In this document: in pieces, positions 46,924 to 55,166 of the stretch
Layout of the letters: every line of letters starts with the position of its first letter
Numbering within the stretch: the first letter of the stretch is position 1
Source: Catellatospora coxensis
Lineage (GTDB): Bacteria > Actinomycetota > Actinomycetes > Mycobacteriales > Micromonosporaceae
NCBI RefSeq assembly: GCF_016862635.1
Contig: NZ_BONI01000021.1
Coordinates: 47,194 to 111,193 of the forward strand
DNA: 64,000 bases
Reading direction: 5' to 3'
Notes under the pieces: model-generated
Database searches by the model: none
Seen by the model: the letters and a program-made list of their open reading frames with translations, nothing else
Told to the model about the DNA's origin: nothing
Made by a program: the position numbers and the translations under genes

Positions 46924-47565
46924 TCAGGGCGCGGTGACGACCAGACGCACCGGGGTCGGGTCGAAGCCGTTGCACGGGTTGTTGATCTGCGGGCAGTTCG
47001 AGATCAGAACCAGGACGTCCAGCTCGGCGCGCAGGGCGACGCGCAGGCCGGGCGCGGAGATGCCGTCGACGATGCCGAGGCTGCCGTCCGGATCGACCGG
47101 CACGTTCATGTACCAGTTGATGTTGCTGACCAGGTCGCGTTTGCCCAGTCCCCAGCGCGCGCCCTCGACGAGGAAGTTCTCGACGCAGGCGTGCTGGTGC
47201 GCGGTGTGGTGGCCGTAACGCAGGGTGTTGGACTCGCGGCTGCACGCCCCGCCGACGGTGTCGTGCCGGCCGACCTCGTCGGCCACCACGGTCATCAGCG
47301 CCCGCCCCTCCGACGAGCGCAGCACGCTGCCGGTGGTCAGGAAGATGCCGCCCTGGGCGGCCACCGTGTCGGGTGCCGAGTAGCGCTCGGCGGTGTCGTC
47401 GGCGCGGTAGAGCAGGCAGTCGACGGCCTGGTTGCCGTGCAGGTCGACGATGGTCAGCACCTGGCCGCGCCGGACGACCGCCGACCACGGGGCGCGCGCG
47501 GGCACCGTCTCGTCGAGCACGACCGTGCCCGGCACCAGGGCCGGCGCGGCGGTGGACACGGTCAT
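46924..47565 (-). CDS. DUF1989 protein, urea-amidolyase-associated protein 2 / carboxyguanidine deiminase subunit
   Basis: The 213-residue protein has the DUF1989 signatures RRGQVLTIVDLHGNQAVDCL, GACSRESNTLRYGHHTAHQH and SNINWYMNVPVDPDGSLGIV, and an end region with CPQINNPCNGFDPTP. The conserved Cys/His residues form a likely metal site. This family was first named only by its link with urea carboxylase; later work showed that the paired DUF1989 proteins deiminate carboxyguanidine to allophanate. It is coupled to the upstream paralogue by ATGA. Confidence 0.88.
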   Translation of the reverse strand: MTVSTAAPALVPGTVVLDETVPARAPWSAVVRRGQVLTIVDLHGNQAVDCLLYRADDTAERYSAPDTVAAQGGIFLTTGSVLRSSEGRALMTVVADEVGRHDTVGGACSRESNTLRYGHHTAHQHACVENFLVEGARWGLGKRDLVSNINWYMNVPVDPDGSLGIVDGISAPGLRVALRAELDVLVLISNCPQINNPCNGFDPTPVRLVVTAP

Positions 47566-48398
47566 GAGAGCCCCCGGGCGGTCAGGTGGTCGGCGGTGTT
47601 GAGGAATGCGCGCTCGCCCTCGGGCGTACGCGTCCACAGGGGGTCGCCGGGCGCGGTCGCACGGCCGCGCCAGGCCCGCACCTGCACCGGTGAGCAGGTG
47701 TACGCCGGGCGCGGGTCCAGCGGGTGCGGCACGTTGGCCAGCAGCACGACGACCGGCATCTCGGCGCGCAGCTCGACGCTCGCGCCGGGCCCGGCCGACC
47801 CGAGCCACTCGAAGGCCCCGTCGGCGTCGACGCGCACGCCCTGGAAGAACGAGACGCTCGGCGGCAGATCACGCCGGCTCAGCCCGTGCTTGGCCGCGGC
47901 CAGCGTGAACAGCTCCCGCCCGGCCGGGGAGGGGCCGTGGGCGGTGCCGTCGCCGTAGCGCTCGGTGTTGCGCAGCACCGTGGACGTGCCGCAGAAGGCG
48001 TCGGCGCGGCCGGGCGCGGCGGCGGTGACCGAGGCGAGCACCCGCCCCTGGTCGGACAGCAGCAGGTGCCCCTCGCCGAGGTACGCCTGCCACAGCACCT
48101 TGACGGTGTCGGCGACGTTGAGCCGCTCCCATGGCTCGTCGGCGCTGAACAGCAGCACCGACACGCAGGCGTCGCCGTCGAGGTCGGTCAGCCGCAGCGC
48201 CGTCCCGGCGGCCAGCCGCCGGTGGGCGTAGCCGCCGCCGGGGACGGTCTCCGCCCAGAGGAGGTCGGCGGCGTCGACGCCCTCGGGCGGTGCGGCGAGC
48301 CCGGTGGCGGGCACGGTCGGCATGCAGGCCACGACGGTGCCGCCCTGGGCACGGGCGTGCGCCCGTGCCCCGGCGGTGGTGGCCGTCGAGCCGGTCAC
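47562..48398 (-). CDS. DUF1989 protein, urea-amidolyase-associated protein 1 / carboxyguanidine deiminase subunit
   Basis: The product is about 278 residues with DUF1989 features: TALRLTDLDGDACVSVLLFS, LSRRDLPPSVSFFQGVRVDA and MPVVVLLANVPHPLDPRPAY. Its GTG start overlaps the permease stop (GTGA) and its stop overlaps the second DUF1989 gene. The two paralogues are expected to form one hetero-oligomeric enzyme that feeds allophanate hydrolase. Confidence 0.86.
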   Translation of the reverse strand: MTGSTATTAGARAHARAQGGTVVACMPTVPATGLAAPPEGVDAADLLWAETVPGGGYAHRRLAAGTALRLTDLDGDACVSVLLFSADEPWERLNVADTVKVLWQAYLGEGHLLLSDQGRVLASVTAAAPGRADAFCGTSTVLRNTERYGDGTAHGPSPAGRELFTLAAAKHGLSRRDLPPSVSFFQGVRVDADGAFEWLGSAGPGASVELRAEMPVVVLLANVPHPLDPRPAYTCSPVQVRAWRGRATAPGDPLWTRTPEGERAFLNTADHLTARGLS

Positions 48399-49981
48399 GC
48401 GGCCTCTCCCTCGGGGAGGGCGGCGAGCGGCAGCCGCAGCTGCGACGGGCTGGTCCGGGTGCGGTAGCGCCGGTACACCAGCGCGCCGGCCAGCAGCGAG
48501 CCGCCGACGAACAGCAGCGAGAAGTAGTGCAGGTACCAATGCTCGCCGGAGGGGTCGTAGACCTCCTGGCGGGGCCAGCCCAGGTTGAGGATCATGCCGA
48601 TGCCGTACAGCACGGCCAGCACGTTGACGAGCATTCCCCACCTGCCCAGGGAGAACAGCCGGCCGCCGCGCTCGGTGGCGGCGGCGTCCTCGCCGCGCGG
48701 CCAGCCCTTCAGCCTGCGCACGAGCAGCGGCACCGTCACCAGCGCGTACGCCAGATAGAGCATGACGATGCAGACGCTGGTGAGCGCCGTGAACAGCGCC
48801 GCCTGCCCGATGTTGACGAACAGCACCGCGACCGCGCCGACCCCCACGACGATCGCGGGCAGCGCGGGCGCCCCGGTGCGCGGCGACACCTTGCGCAGCG
48901 CGGCGGAGAACGGCAGCACGCCGTCGCGGGCCATCGAGAAGACCATGCGGCTGCCCGCGGTCTGGATCGCCAGGGTGCAGACCACCACCGCGATCGCGAC
49001 GTCGATCAGGAGGATGCGCCCGCCGGTCTCGCCCAGCCGGCTCATGAGCACGTACGGCAGGCCCTCGGTGGCCAGCCGCCCGTCGGTCAGGCTCGGCGCG
49101 GCCATCAGCGCCACCAGCAGCATGAGCCCGCCGCCGATGCCCGAGGCGGCCAGCGCCCGCAGGATCGTGCGCGGCGCGGTGTGGCGCGGGTCGCGGGTCT
49201 CCTCGCTGAGTTCCCCGGCGCTGTCGAAGCCCACCACCACGTACGCGGCCATCAGCGCCGACACCAGGAACGCGCCGACGTAGCCGGAGCCCGAGCCGGC
49301 GCCGCCGGTGTCGAAGACGACAGCCGGTCCGCGCTCGGCGTTGACCAGCAGCAGCACCACCACCGCGACCACGCCGACGATCTCCAGGGTCACCCCGGTG
49401 CTGTTGATGATCGCCATGAGGCGTACGCCGATGACGTTGACCAGCGTGGTCAGTCCGATCAGGATCGAGCCGAGGATGACGGCGTTGGTCGCCCCACTGG
49501 GCGAGGTCAGCGCCGGGTCGCCGCCGACGAGCTGGAACCCGGACCAGATCGACGGGAGCACCACCTGCAGGGCGATCGCCGCCGCCGCGACGGTCACGGT
49601 CTGCGCGATGATCATCACCCAGCCGGCGAACCAGCCGACCACCGAGTTCGACAGCCGCCGCGACCACTGGTAGATGCAACCGGAGATCGGATACCGGGCG
49701 GCCAGCTCGGCGAAGGTGAGCGCCACCATGAACTGCCCGGCGAACACCAGCGGCCAGGTCCAGAAGAAGGCCGGCCCGCCGAACGAGAAGCCGAACGCGA
49801 ACAGCTGGAAGACCGTGGTGAGGATCGAGACGAACGAGAACCCGGCGGCGAACGACGCGTAACTGCCGATGCTGCGGCGCAGCTCCGGCTCGTACCCGAA
49901 GCCGCGCAGGTCGGCGGCGTCCGTGCGGGCCCCGGTCACGGCGACCGGGGGTGGTGCCGGCGGAGCGGGGGTGGGGGACAT
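48395..49981 (-). CDS. APC-family amino acid/amine permease
   Basis: The product is about 528 residues with some twelve to fourteen hydrophobic helices. APC signatures include the start GFGYEPELRRSIGSYASFAA, AELAARYPISGCIYQWSRRL and VVVGFDSAGELSEETRDPRH. It belongs to the amino acid permease family often encoded with urea or guanidine carboxylases, and is probably the importer of the operon's substrate. It is the first gene of the five-gene operon. The ATG at 49981 follows GAGGAGG. Confidence 0.88.
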   Translation of the reverse strand: MSPTPAPPAPPPVAVTGARTDAADLRGFGYEPELRRSIGSYASFAAGFSFVSILTTVFQLFAFGFSFGGPAFFWTWPLVFAGQFMVALTFAELAARYPISGCIYQWSRRLSNSVVGWFAGWVMIIAQTVTVAAAAIALQVVLPSIWSGFQLVGGDPALTSPSGATNAVILGSILIGLTTLVNVIGVRLMAIINSTGVTLEIVGVVAVVVLLLVNAERGPAVVFDTGGAGSGSGYVGAFLVSALMAAYVVVGFDSAGELSEETRDPRHTAPRTILRALAASGIGGGLMLLVALMAAPSLTDGRLATEGLPYVLMSRLGETGGRILLIDVAIAVVVCTLAIQTAGSRMVFSMARDGVLPFSAALRKVSPRTGAPALPAIVVGVGAVAVLFVNIGQAALFTALTSVCIVMLYLAYALVTVPLLVRRLKGWPRGEDAAATERGGRLFSLGRWGMLVNVLAVLYGIGMILNLGWPRQEVYDPSGEHWYLHYFSLLFVGGSLLAGALVYRRYRTRTSPSQLRLPLAALPEGEAA

Positions 49982-50032
49982 GACCGCCTCCTCGTCTGGG
50001 CGGCGGATCCTGGGTCCGCCGACCGCCAATAC

Positions 50033-50046
50033 CTGTCGAGCGACAG
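50033..50046. promoter_or_regulatory. candidate TetR operator CTGTCG-AG-CGACAG
   Basis: A palindrome with perfect 6-bp arms and a 2-bp spacer lies in the 177-bp gap between the permease operon and the divergent TetR gene. It is a plausible binding site for that regulator; the assignment is inferred from position. Confidence 0.5.
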
Positions 50047-50158
50047 ATTTATGCGGAGGCGTATCGGACAAGGTCTTCCACGGTAAAACCTGGGTTGCCG
50101 GAACCTCACCACGGACACCGCCGGGCAGTGAGTCACCCCGTCCGGCCGGGATGCGACG

Positions 50159-50788
50159 ATGCAGGGTGTGAAGCCGCAGCCCGCCGCCGTCGGCCGGCCC
50201 CGGTCCGGCACGCGCCGCCTGCCCGCGGCGACCGCCCGCGAGGAGATCCTCGACGCCGCCGCGGAACTGTTCGCCCAGCGCGGTTACGCGGCCACGTCGA
50301 CGCGGCTCATCGCCGAGGCCGTCGGCATCCGGCAGGCCTCGCTCTACTACCACTTCGGCAACAAGGAGCAGATCCTCGCCGAACTGCTCGAAGCGACCGT
50401 CCGCCCCTCACTGGACTACGCCGCCGAGCTCGCGCATCAGGACACGGAACCGGTTGCCGCTCTGCACGCGCTGGCGATGTACGACGTCGGCGTCCTGCTC
50501 ACCGCTCGCTGGAACGTCGGCATCCTCTACGCCCTGCCCGAGGTCGCGACCGAGCCCTTCGCCCGCTTCCGCGCCGAGCGCGACCGGCTGCGGGAGGCAT
50601 ACCGGGTGCTCACCGCCGCGGCCGCCCCGGCGGACGCGGGCGGTTTCCTGGGCGACCTGGTGTTCGGGCTCGTGGAGAGCGTCATCGGCATGCGCCGCGA
50701 CCTGCCCGTGGCGCCGACGGAGGAGCTGCGGCGGGCGGTCGCGGCGGCGGTGCTCCGCATCGTCGGGGCGAACCCGGCCGGGCGCTGA
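50159..50788 (+). CDS. TetR-family regulator, likely of the guanidine/urea operon
   Basis: The 209-residue protein has a TetR_N helix-turn-helix (about 25-75: AREEILDAAAELFAQRGYAA, TSTRLIAEAVGIRQASLYYHFGNKE). A ligand-binding helical domain follows. It is divergent from the five-gene operon and close to a palindrome. The start may be the ATG at 50159 or the GTG at 50168. The inducer may be the operon's nitrogen substrate or intermediate. Confidence 0.88.
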   Translation: MQGVKPQPAAVGRPRSGTRRLPAATAREEILDAAAELFAQRGYAATSTRLIAEAVGIRQASLYYHFGNKEQILAELLEATVRPSLDYAAELAHQDTEPVAALHALAMYDVGVLLTARWNVGILYALPEVATEPFARFRAERDRLREAYRVLTAAAAPADAGGFLGDLVFGLVESVIGMRRDLPVAPTEELRRAVAAAVLRIVGANPAGR

Positions 50789-51173
50789 CAGCGCGCTTTC
50801 GGGCGACGGCGGCGATGTGACGTGCCATCGCACTCCGATGTGGTCGGCAGGCGTCGGATCAGTGCGGGCAGGGCAGCAGCCGGGTGGTGGTGACGCGGAA
50901 GTCGAGCGAGTCCAGGGTGATCTGGCCGCTGCCGCTTCCTCCGTCGAGGCGCAACTGGGCGTTGATGTTGTCCGGGCGCACCGTCTCGGCCACGCATAGC
51001 GTGCTGGTCAGCGGGGCCTGCAGGTACGAGTCGGAGACCAGGTAGTCCTTGGCCGTCGGCGACGCGCCGCGGCGTGGTTCCCCCGAACGGGTGCGTGTCC
51101 GGCCGTCGCTGAAACGTTCGAGTCCGTCACGCATTGCTACTGGCCTGGGTGTTTCCGCCCCGCCGCGAAACCC

Positions 51174-51202
51174 TTGCTTAACACATAGAGCTTCATTACT
51201 GT
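51174..51202 (+). promoter_or_regulatory. promoter of the CUT1 sugar ABC operon
   Basis: TTGCTT (51174-51179), a 17-bp spacer and TACTGT (51197-51202) form a good sigma-70-type promoter about 90 bp upstream of the binding-protein start. Confidence 0.6.
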
Positions 51203-51207
51203 GGGCC

Positions 51208-51221
51208 AGCAAGCGCTTTCC
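51208..51221. promoter_or_regulatory. AGCGCT-centred LacI-type operator
   Basis: AGCAAGCGCTTTCC with the perfect core AAGCGCTT lies at the predicted transcription start. It shares the core with GAAAGCGCTTTC in front of the PL11 lyase gene. Confidence 0.6.
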
Positions 51222-51288
51222 GGGTGGCGCACCAGAGGTTCGCTCGGCGGCTGCCCTGACGGCCGCGCGTCCAGAAGGGACACTCGTT

Positions 51289-52578
51289 ATGAAACGATTC
51301 AAGATCACTATGGCGGTAGTCGCGAGCGCTGCGCTGCTGCTGTCCGGCTGCGGCGGCGACCCCGCGGGACCGAGGTCCGACTTCGATCCGAACGCGCCGG
51401 TCACCCTCGATCTCGCGTTCTGGGGCAACGACACCCGGGCCGGCTTCTACCAGAGCGCGATCGCGAAGTTCAACGAGAAGTACCCGAACATCACCGTCAA
51501 CTCGACCTTCCTGGCCTTCCCGGAGTTCTGGGAGAAGCGCCAGATCGAGGCGGCGGGCCGCGACCTGCCCGACGTGATGCAGTTCGACTACGCCTACCTG
51601 CGCCAGTACTCGCAGAACCGGCTCCTGCTAGACCTCAAGCCGTACCTCGGCAAGTACATCAAGACCGACGGGTTCACCGAGTCGACCCTGGGCATCGGCG
51701 TCGTGAACGGCGTGACGACCGCGCTGCCGGTCGGCACCAACGCGTGGGCGATGTTCACCAACACCGCGCTGCTCGGCAAGTCCGGCGGCACCCCGTACGC
51801 GGGTGGCACGTCCTGGGACGAGTACGCGACGTGGATGGGCTCGGTGACCAAGGCCGGCGGCGGTGCGGTGTGGGGTGGCACGGACCCGACCGGACGCATC
51901 CAGAACTTCGAGATCACCCTGCGGGCCAACGGCAAGAACCTGTTCGACGACGCCGGCGCGCCGCAGTTCACCAAGGCGGAACTGACCGCCTTCTGGAGCG
52001 GGGGAGCACAGGTGCGGGGCGCCGGCGCGACCATCCCGACCAAACGGCTGCTCGAGGTCGCGCCCAAGTCCGGCTTCGGCGCGGGCCTGACGGCCAGCGA
52101 ACTGACCTGGGACAACTTCGGCGCGGGTTATGCCGGTGACCTGGGCGCCGACGCGAGCGGGCTGGCTCTGGCCGCCCCGCCCGTGACCAAGGCCGGCGCG
52201 AAGGACCTGTACCTCAAGCCGTCGATGCTGCACGCCATCGCCGCCAACAGCGAGCACCCGGAGGCGGCGGCGCTGCTGGTCGACTTCCTGGTCAACAGCC
52301 AGGAGGCGGGTGAGGTGTTCGGCACCAACCGGGGGCTGCCCGCGTCTTCGACGCACCTGGCGGGCGTGAAGCTCGACCCGCTGTCGCAGAAGATCCTCGA
52401 CTACGAGACCTCGATCAAGGACCGCCTGGGCCAGGCGCCGCCGGTGCCGGTGGTCGGCTACGGCTCGATCGAGGAGAAGTTCCGGCAGCTCGGCGAGGAG
52501 CTGGGCCTGGGGACGGTCACCGTCGAGCAGGCGGTGGACCAGTTCTTCAGCGAGCTGGACACGATTCTCAAGAAGTAG
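51289..52578 (+). CDS. sugar-binding lipoprotein of CUT1 ABC importer
   Basis: The 429-residue family 1 solute-binding protein has a lipoprotein signal (lipobox LLSGC, Cys about 21) and VTLDLAFWGNDTRAGFYQSA, IAKFNEKYPNITVN and DLPDVMQFDY as typical features. The downstream permeases and YesL-like gene plus the linked PL11 lyase suggest rhamnogalacturonan oligosaccharides as ligand; this is inference. GAAGGGA lies before the ATG. Confidence 0.92.
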   Translation: MKRFKITMAVVASAALLLSGCGGDPAGPRSDFDPNAPVTLDLAFWGNDTRAGFYQSAIAKFNEKYPNITVNSTFLAFPEFWEKRQIEAAGRDLPDVMQFDYAYLRQYSQNRLLLDLKPYLGKYIKTDGFTESTLGIGVVNGVTTALPVGTNAWAMFTNTALLGKSGGTPYAGGTSWDEYATWMGSVTKAGGGAVWGGTDPTGRIQNFEITLRANGKNLFDDAGAPQFTKAELTAFWSGGAQVRGAGATIPTKRLLEVAPKSGFGAGLTASELTWDNFGAGYAGDLGADASGLALAAPPVTKAGAKDLYLKPSMLHAIAANSEHPEAAALLVDFLVNSQEAGEVFGTNRGLPASSTHLAGVKLDPLSQKILDYETSIKDRLGQAPPVPVVGYGSIEEKFRQLGEELGLGTVTVEQAVDQFFSELDTILKK

Positions 52579-52625
52579 GCACGTAGCGCTGCGCGGCCCG
52601 GCGGACCTGAACGAATGGAGATCAA

Positions 52626-53537
52626 GTGACGACTCGGGCAGGGACGCCGGCAGCGCGGCGCGAAACGGTGGCCGGGTACGGATTCCTGGCCCCCTGGCTC
52701 GTGGGCTTCTTCGGCCTCACCCTCGGGCCGATGGCGGTCTCGCTGTACCTGTCGTTCACCCGGTACGACATCTTCAACCCGCCGGAGTGGATCGGCTTCG
52801 GCAATTTCGTCCGCCTGTTCACCGACGATCCGGTCTTCCTGCGCTCGGCGAAGGTGACCCTCCAGTACGTGCTCATCGGCACGCCGGTCAAGCTGGCCGC
52901 GGCGCTGGCGGTCGCGATGCTGCTCAACTCGATCACCCGGGGGTCCGGGTTCTTCCGGTCGGCGTTCTACACCCCGAGCCTCATCGGGGCCAGCGTCTCG
53001 GTCGCGATCGTGTGGCGGGCGATGTTCGCCGGCGACGGCCCGGTCGACGGTTCACTGCGGACGCTGGGGATCGAGCTGGGCGGCTGGGTCGGTGACGTCG
53101 ACCTCGCCATACCGATGATGATCATCCTGGTGGTGTGGCAGTTCGGCGCGCCGATGGTCATCTTCCTGGCCGGGCTCAAGCAGGTCCCGGCCGAGCTCTA
53201 CGAGGCGGCCGAAGTCGACGGCGCCGGCCCGGTGCACCGGTTCTGGAAGGTGACCGTGCCGATGCTGTCGCCGGTCATCTTCTTCAACCTGCTGCTGGAG
53301 ACCATCCACGCCTTCCAGGTGTTCGGGTCGGCGTTCATCATCTCCAACGGCTCGGGCGCACCGGGCGGACAGCTCAACTTCATCACCCTCTACCTGTACA
53401 AACGCGGCTTCGCCGACCTGCAGATGGGATACGCGGCGGCGATCGCCTGGGTCGTCCTCGTCGTCGTCGCGATCATCGCGCTGATCATGTTCCGGACCGC
53501 CCGGTCGTGGGTGTACTACGCGGGAGACCAACGGTGA
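52626..53537 (+). CDS. CUT1 ABC transporter permease 1 (MalF-like)
   Basis: The 303-residue protein has six transmembrane helices. The permease loop motif is ELYEAAEVDGAGPVHRFWKV followed by TVPMLSPV (EAA motif contacting the ATPase). FLAPWLVGFFGLTLGPMAVS opens the first helix. The start is a GTG with GGAGA upstream. It overlaps the second permease by GTGA. No ATPase gene lies in the operon, so it probably uses a shared MsiK-type ATPase elsewhere in the genome. Confidence 0.93.
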   Translation: MTTRAGTPAARRETVAGYGFLAPWLVGFFGLTLGPMAVSLYLSFTRYDIFNPPEWIGFGNFVRLFTDDPVFLRSAKVTLQYVLIGTPVKLAAALAVAMLLNSITRGSGFFRSAFYTPSLIGASVSVAIVWRAMFAGDGPVDGSLRTLGIELGGWVGDVDLAIPMMIILVVWQFGAPMVIFLAGLKQVPAELYEAAEVDGAGPVHRFWKVTVPMLSPVIFFNLLLETIHAFQVFGSAFIISNGSGAPGGQLNFITLYLYKRGFADLQMGYAAAIAWVVLVVVAIIALIMFRTARSWVYYAGDQR

Positions 53538-54448
53538 CCACCATCGAGCAGGAGCACGAGACCGCCGGGCGGACGGCGCCCGACACCGGCCCGGCCCCGC
53601 GGCGCGGCCGCCGCCGCGGCCTGGCGAGCACGATCGTGTGGTACCTGACGCTGCTCGTGCTCGCCGCCGTCGTCCTCTACCCGCTCGTCTGGCTGGTCCT
53701 CGCCACGCTCAAGCCGTCGAGCGAGTTCGGGCGCAACAGCGGAATGCTGCCGTGGGAGCCGACGCTGGACAACTACGCCCGGGTATGGGACGGCATCGCC
53801 GGCATCCCGCTGTGGCGCTACTTCCTCAACTCGCTGATCGTGGCGTCCCTGGCGGTGGTCGGCACGCTGGGCTCCAGCGCCCTGGCCGGCTACGCCTTCG
53901 CCCGCGTCGCGTTCAAGGGCTCCGGGATCCTGTTCGCCGCGATGATCGGAACGCTGCTCCTGCCGTTCCACGTGATCATCATCCCGCAGTACATCATCTT
54001 CAACGAGCTGGACCTCGTCGACACGTACGTCCCGCTGCTGATCGGCAAGTACCTGGGCACGGAGGCGTTCTTCGTGTTCCTCATGGTGCAGTTCATCCGC
54101 AACATCCCGCGCGAGCTCGACGAGGCGGCCCGCATCGACGGCGCCGGGCACCCGCGCATCTTCCGGTCGATCATCGTGCCGCTGCTGCGACCCGCCCTGG
54201 TCACCGGCGGGATCTTCAGCTTCATCTGGACCTGGAACGACTTCCTGGGCCCGCTGATCTACCTCACCTCGCCGGAGAACTACACCCTGCCCGTCGCGCT
54301 GCGCCTCTACAACGACGCGACGAGCACCTCCGACCACGGCGCGACCGTCGCCGCCTCCCTGCTGTCGCTGATCCCGGTGCTGCTCTTCTTCCTGATCTTC
54401 CAGCGGCTGCTGATCCGGGGCGTCGCCACCCAGGGCCTGAAAGGATGA
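53534..54448 (+). CDS. CUT1 ABC transporter permease 2 (MalG-like)
   Basis: The 304-residue protein has an Arg-rich cytoplasmic start and six helices. The EAA loop is ELDEAARIDGAGHPRIFRSI, and the end is LIRGVATQGLKG, typical of MalG-type permeases. It is coupled to permease 1 (GTGA) and to the DUF624-like gene (ATGA), giving one tight operon. Confidence 0.93.
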   Translation: MTTIEQEHETAGRTAPDTGPAPRRGRRRGLASTIVWYLTLLVLAAVVLYPLVWLVLATLKPSSEFGRNSGMLPWEPTLDNYARVWDGIAGIPLWRYFLNSLIVASLAVVGTLGSSALAGYAFARVAFKGSGILFAAMIGTLLLPFHVIIIPQYIIFNELDLVDTYVPLLIGKYLGTEAFFVFLMVQFIRNIPRELDEAARIDGAGHPRIFRSIIVPLLRPALVTGGIFSFIWTWNDFLGPLIYLTSPENYTLPVALRLYNDATSTSDHGATVAASLLSLIPVLLFFLIFQRLLIRGVATQGLKG

Positions 54449-55023
54449 GGGACCGGCTCGCGAACAGCAGCGGGTTCGCGCTGTTCGGCGAGGTGCTGCT
54501 GACCGGCGTCGCCGTCGCCCTGCTCGCCCTGCCCGTGCTGACGCTGCCCGCCGCGCTGGCCGGCGGCATCGGCCACCTGCGGCGGTACGTCGACGACGAG
54601 GCGGCTCCCGTCGCCGCGCTCTGGCGTGACACACGGGCGGCCGCGGCGGGCGGGGTGGCGGTGGCGCTGGCGGCACTGCTCGCCGGCAGCGCGGCGGTCT
54701 TCGCGATCGGGCTGGCGGGCGCCGACCGGACACCGGCGGGCACCGTCATGGCGGTCGCCGGCCGGCTGGCCCTCGGCGTCGTGGCCACCGCGGTGGTGAT
54801 GGCGGCCGGGGCGTGGACCCGTGACGGCGGCTGGGCGGGGGCGGTCCGCGGCCTGCGCGGCCAGCTCGACACCGATCCGGCCGCAGCGCTGCACCTGTTC
54901 GTCGCGGTGGCGCTGACCGCCGTGCTGACCTGGCAGTTCCTGCCGCTGCTCGTGCCTTCGCTCGGCGTGCTCGCCTTCGCCGCCGTCGCCGTGCGGCACC
55001 GCTCACGCGGACGCTTGCCGTGA
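54445..55023 (+). CDS. YesL-like (DUF624) membrane protein
   Basis: The 192-residue protein has four or five hydrophobic segments (FGEVLLTGVAVALLALPVLT, GGVAVALAALLAGSAAVFAI and a C-terminal pair). The opening, with a Pro-rich turn and then AALAGGIGHLRRYV, is like YesL/DUF624 proteins, which accompany rhamnogalacturonan and other oligosaccharide importers in Firmicutes and actinomycetes. The function is unknown, possibly a transporter accessory factor. It overlaps permease 2 by four bases. Confidence 0.7.
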   Translation: MRDRLANSSGFALFGEVLLTGVAVALLALPVLTLPAALAGGIGHLRRYVDDEAAPVAALWRDTRAAAAGGVAVALAALLAGSAAVFAIGLAGADRTPAGTVMAVAGRLALGVVATAVVMAAGAWTRDGGWAGAVRGLRGQLDTDPAAALHLFVAVALTAVLTWQFLPLLVPSLGVLAFAAVAVRHRSRGRLP

Positions 55024-55055
55024 CCATCGGTCAGCGTGCCCGCCTGCCGTTTTTA

Positions 55056-55120
55056 ATCGACGTTGGCCTATCTCGGCGAATCCGGCTGCCGGATTTTCCA
55101 CGTGATAGGCCAACGTCGAT
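55056..55120. repeat. large nested palindrome
   Basis: ATCGACGTTGGCCTATC (55056-55072) and its exact reverse complement (55104-55120) are 17-bp arms enclosing a smaller hairpin AATCCGG-ctg-CCGGATT (55079-55095). The element sits after the sugar operon, between convergent genes. It could be a terminator, but the two-level symmetry and a high-information outer stem also suit a REP-like mobile palindrome. Confidence 0.75.
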
Positions 55121-55166
55121 CAGGGGTCGGCGTTCGGCCTTCAGGTCTGACGGACGGCCTTACGAT

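Larger units (their letters stand above)
50789..51288. other. 500-bp region with a possible coding remnant and the sugar operon promoter
   Basis: On the reverse strand, 50859-51060 encodes KDYLVSDSYLQAPLTSTLCV and ITLDSLDFRVTTTRLLPC before a stop. It looks like the tail of an exported beta-rich protein with no proper beginning. The rest holds the promoter and operator listed separately. No other gene is seen. Confidence 0.4.

Noticed and set aside
43718..47218. Long forward open frame opposite the carboxylase
   Set aside because: It is antisense to well-supported carboxylase and DUF1989 coding sequence.
46895..47488. N-terminal extension of the urea/guanidine carboxylase frame
   Set aside because: It overlaps the DUF1989 gene in another frame; the conserved protein starts at FDTLLVANRGEIA with a ribosome binding site at 46894.
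49982..50158. Guanidine (ykkC-type) riboswitch before the permease
   Set aside because: I looked for the conserved ykkC-type motifs in the leader and did not find them; a TetR gene and palindrome explain control better.
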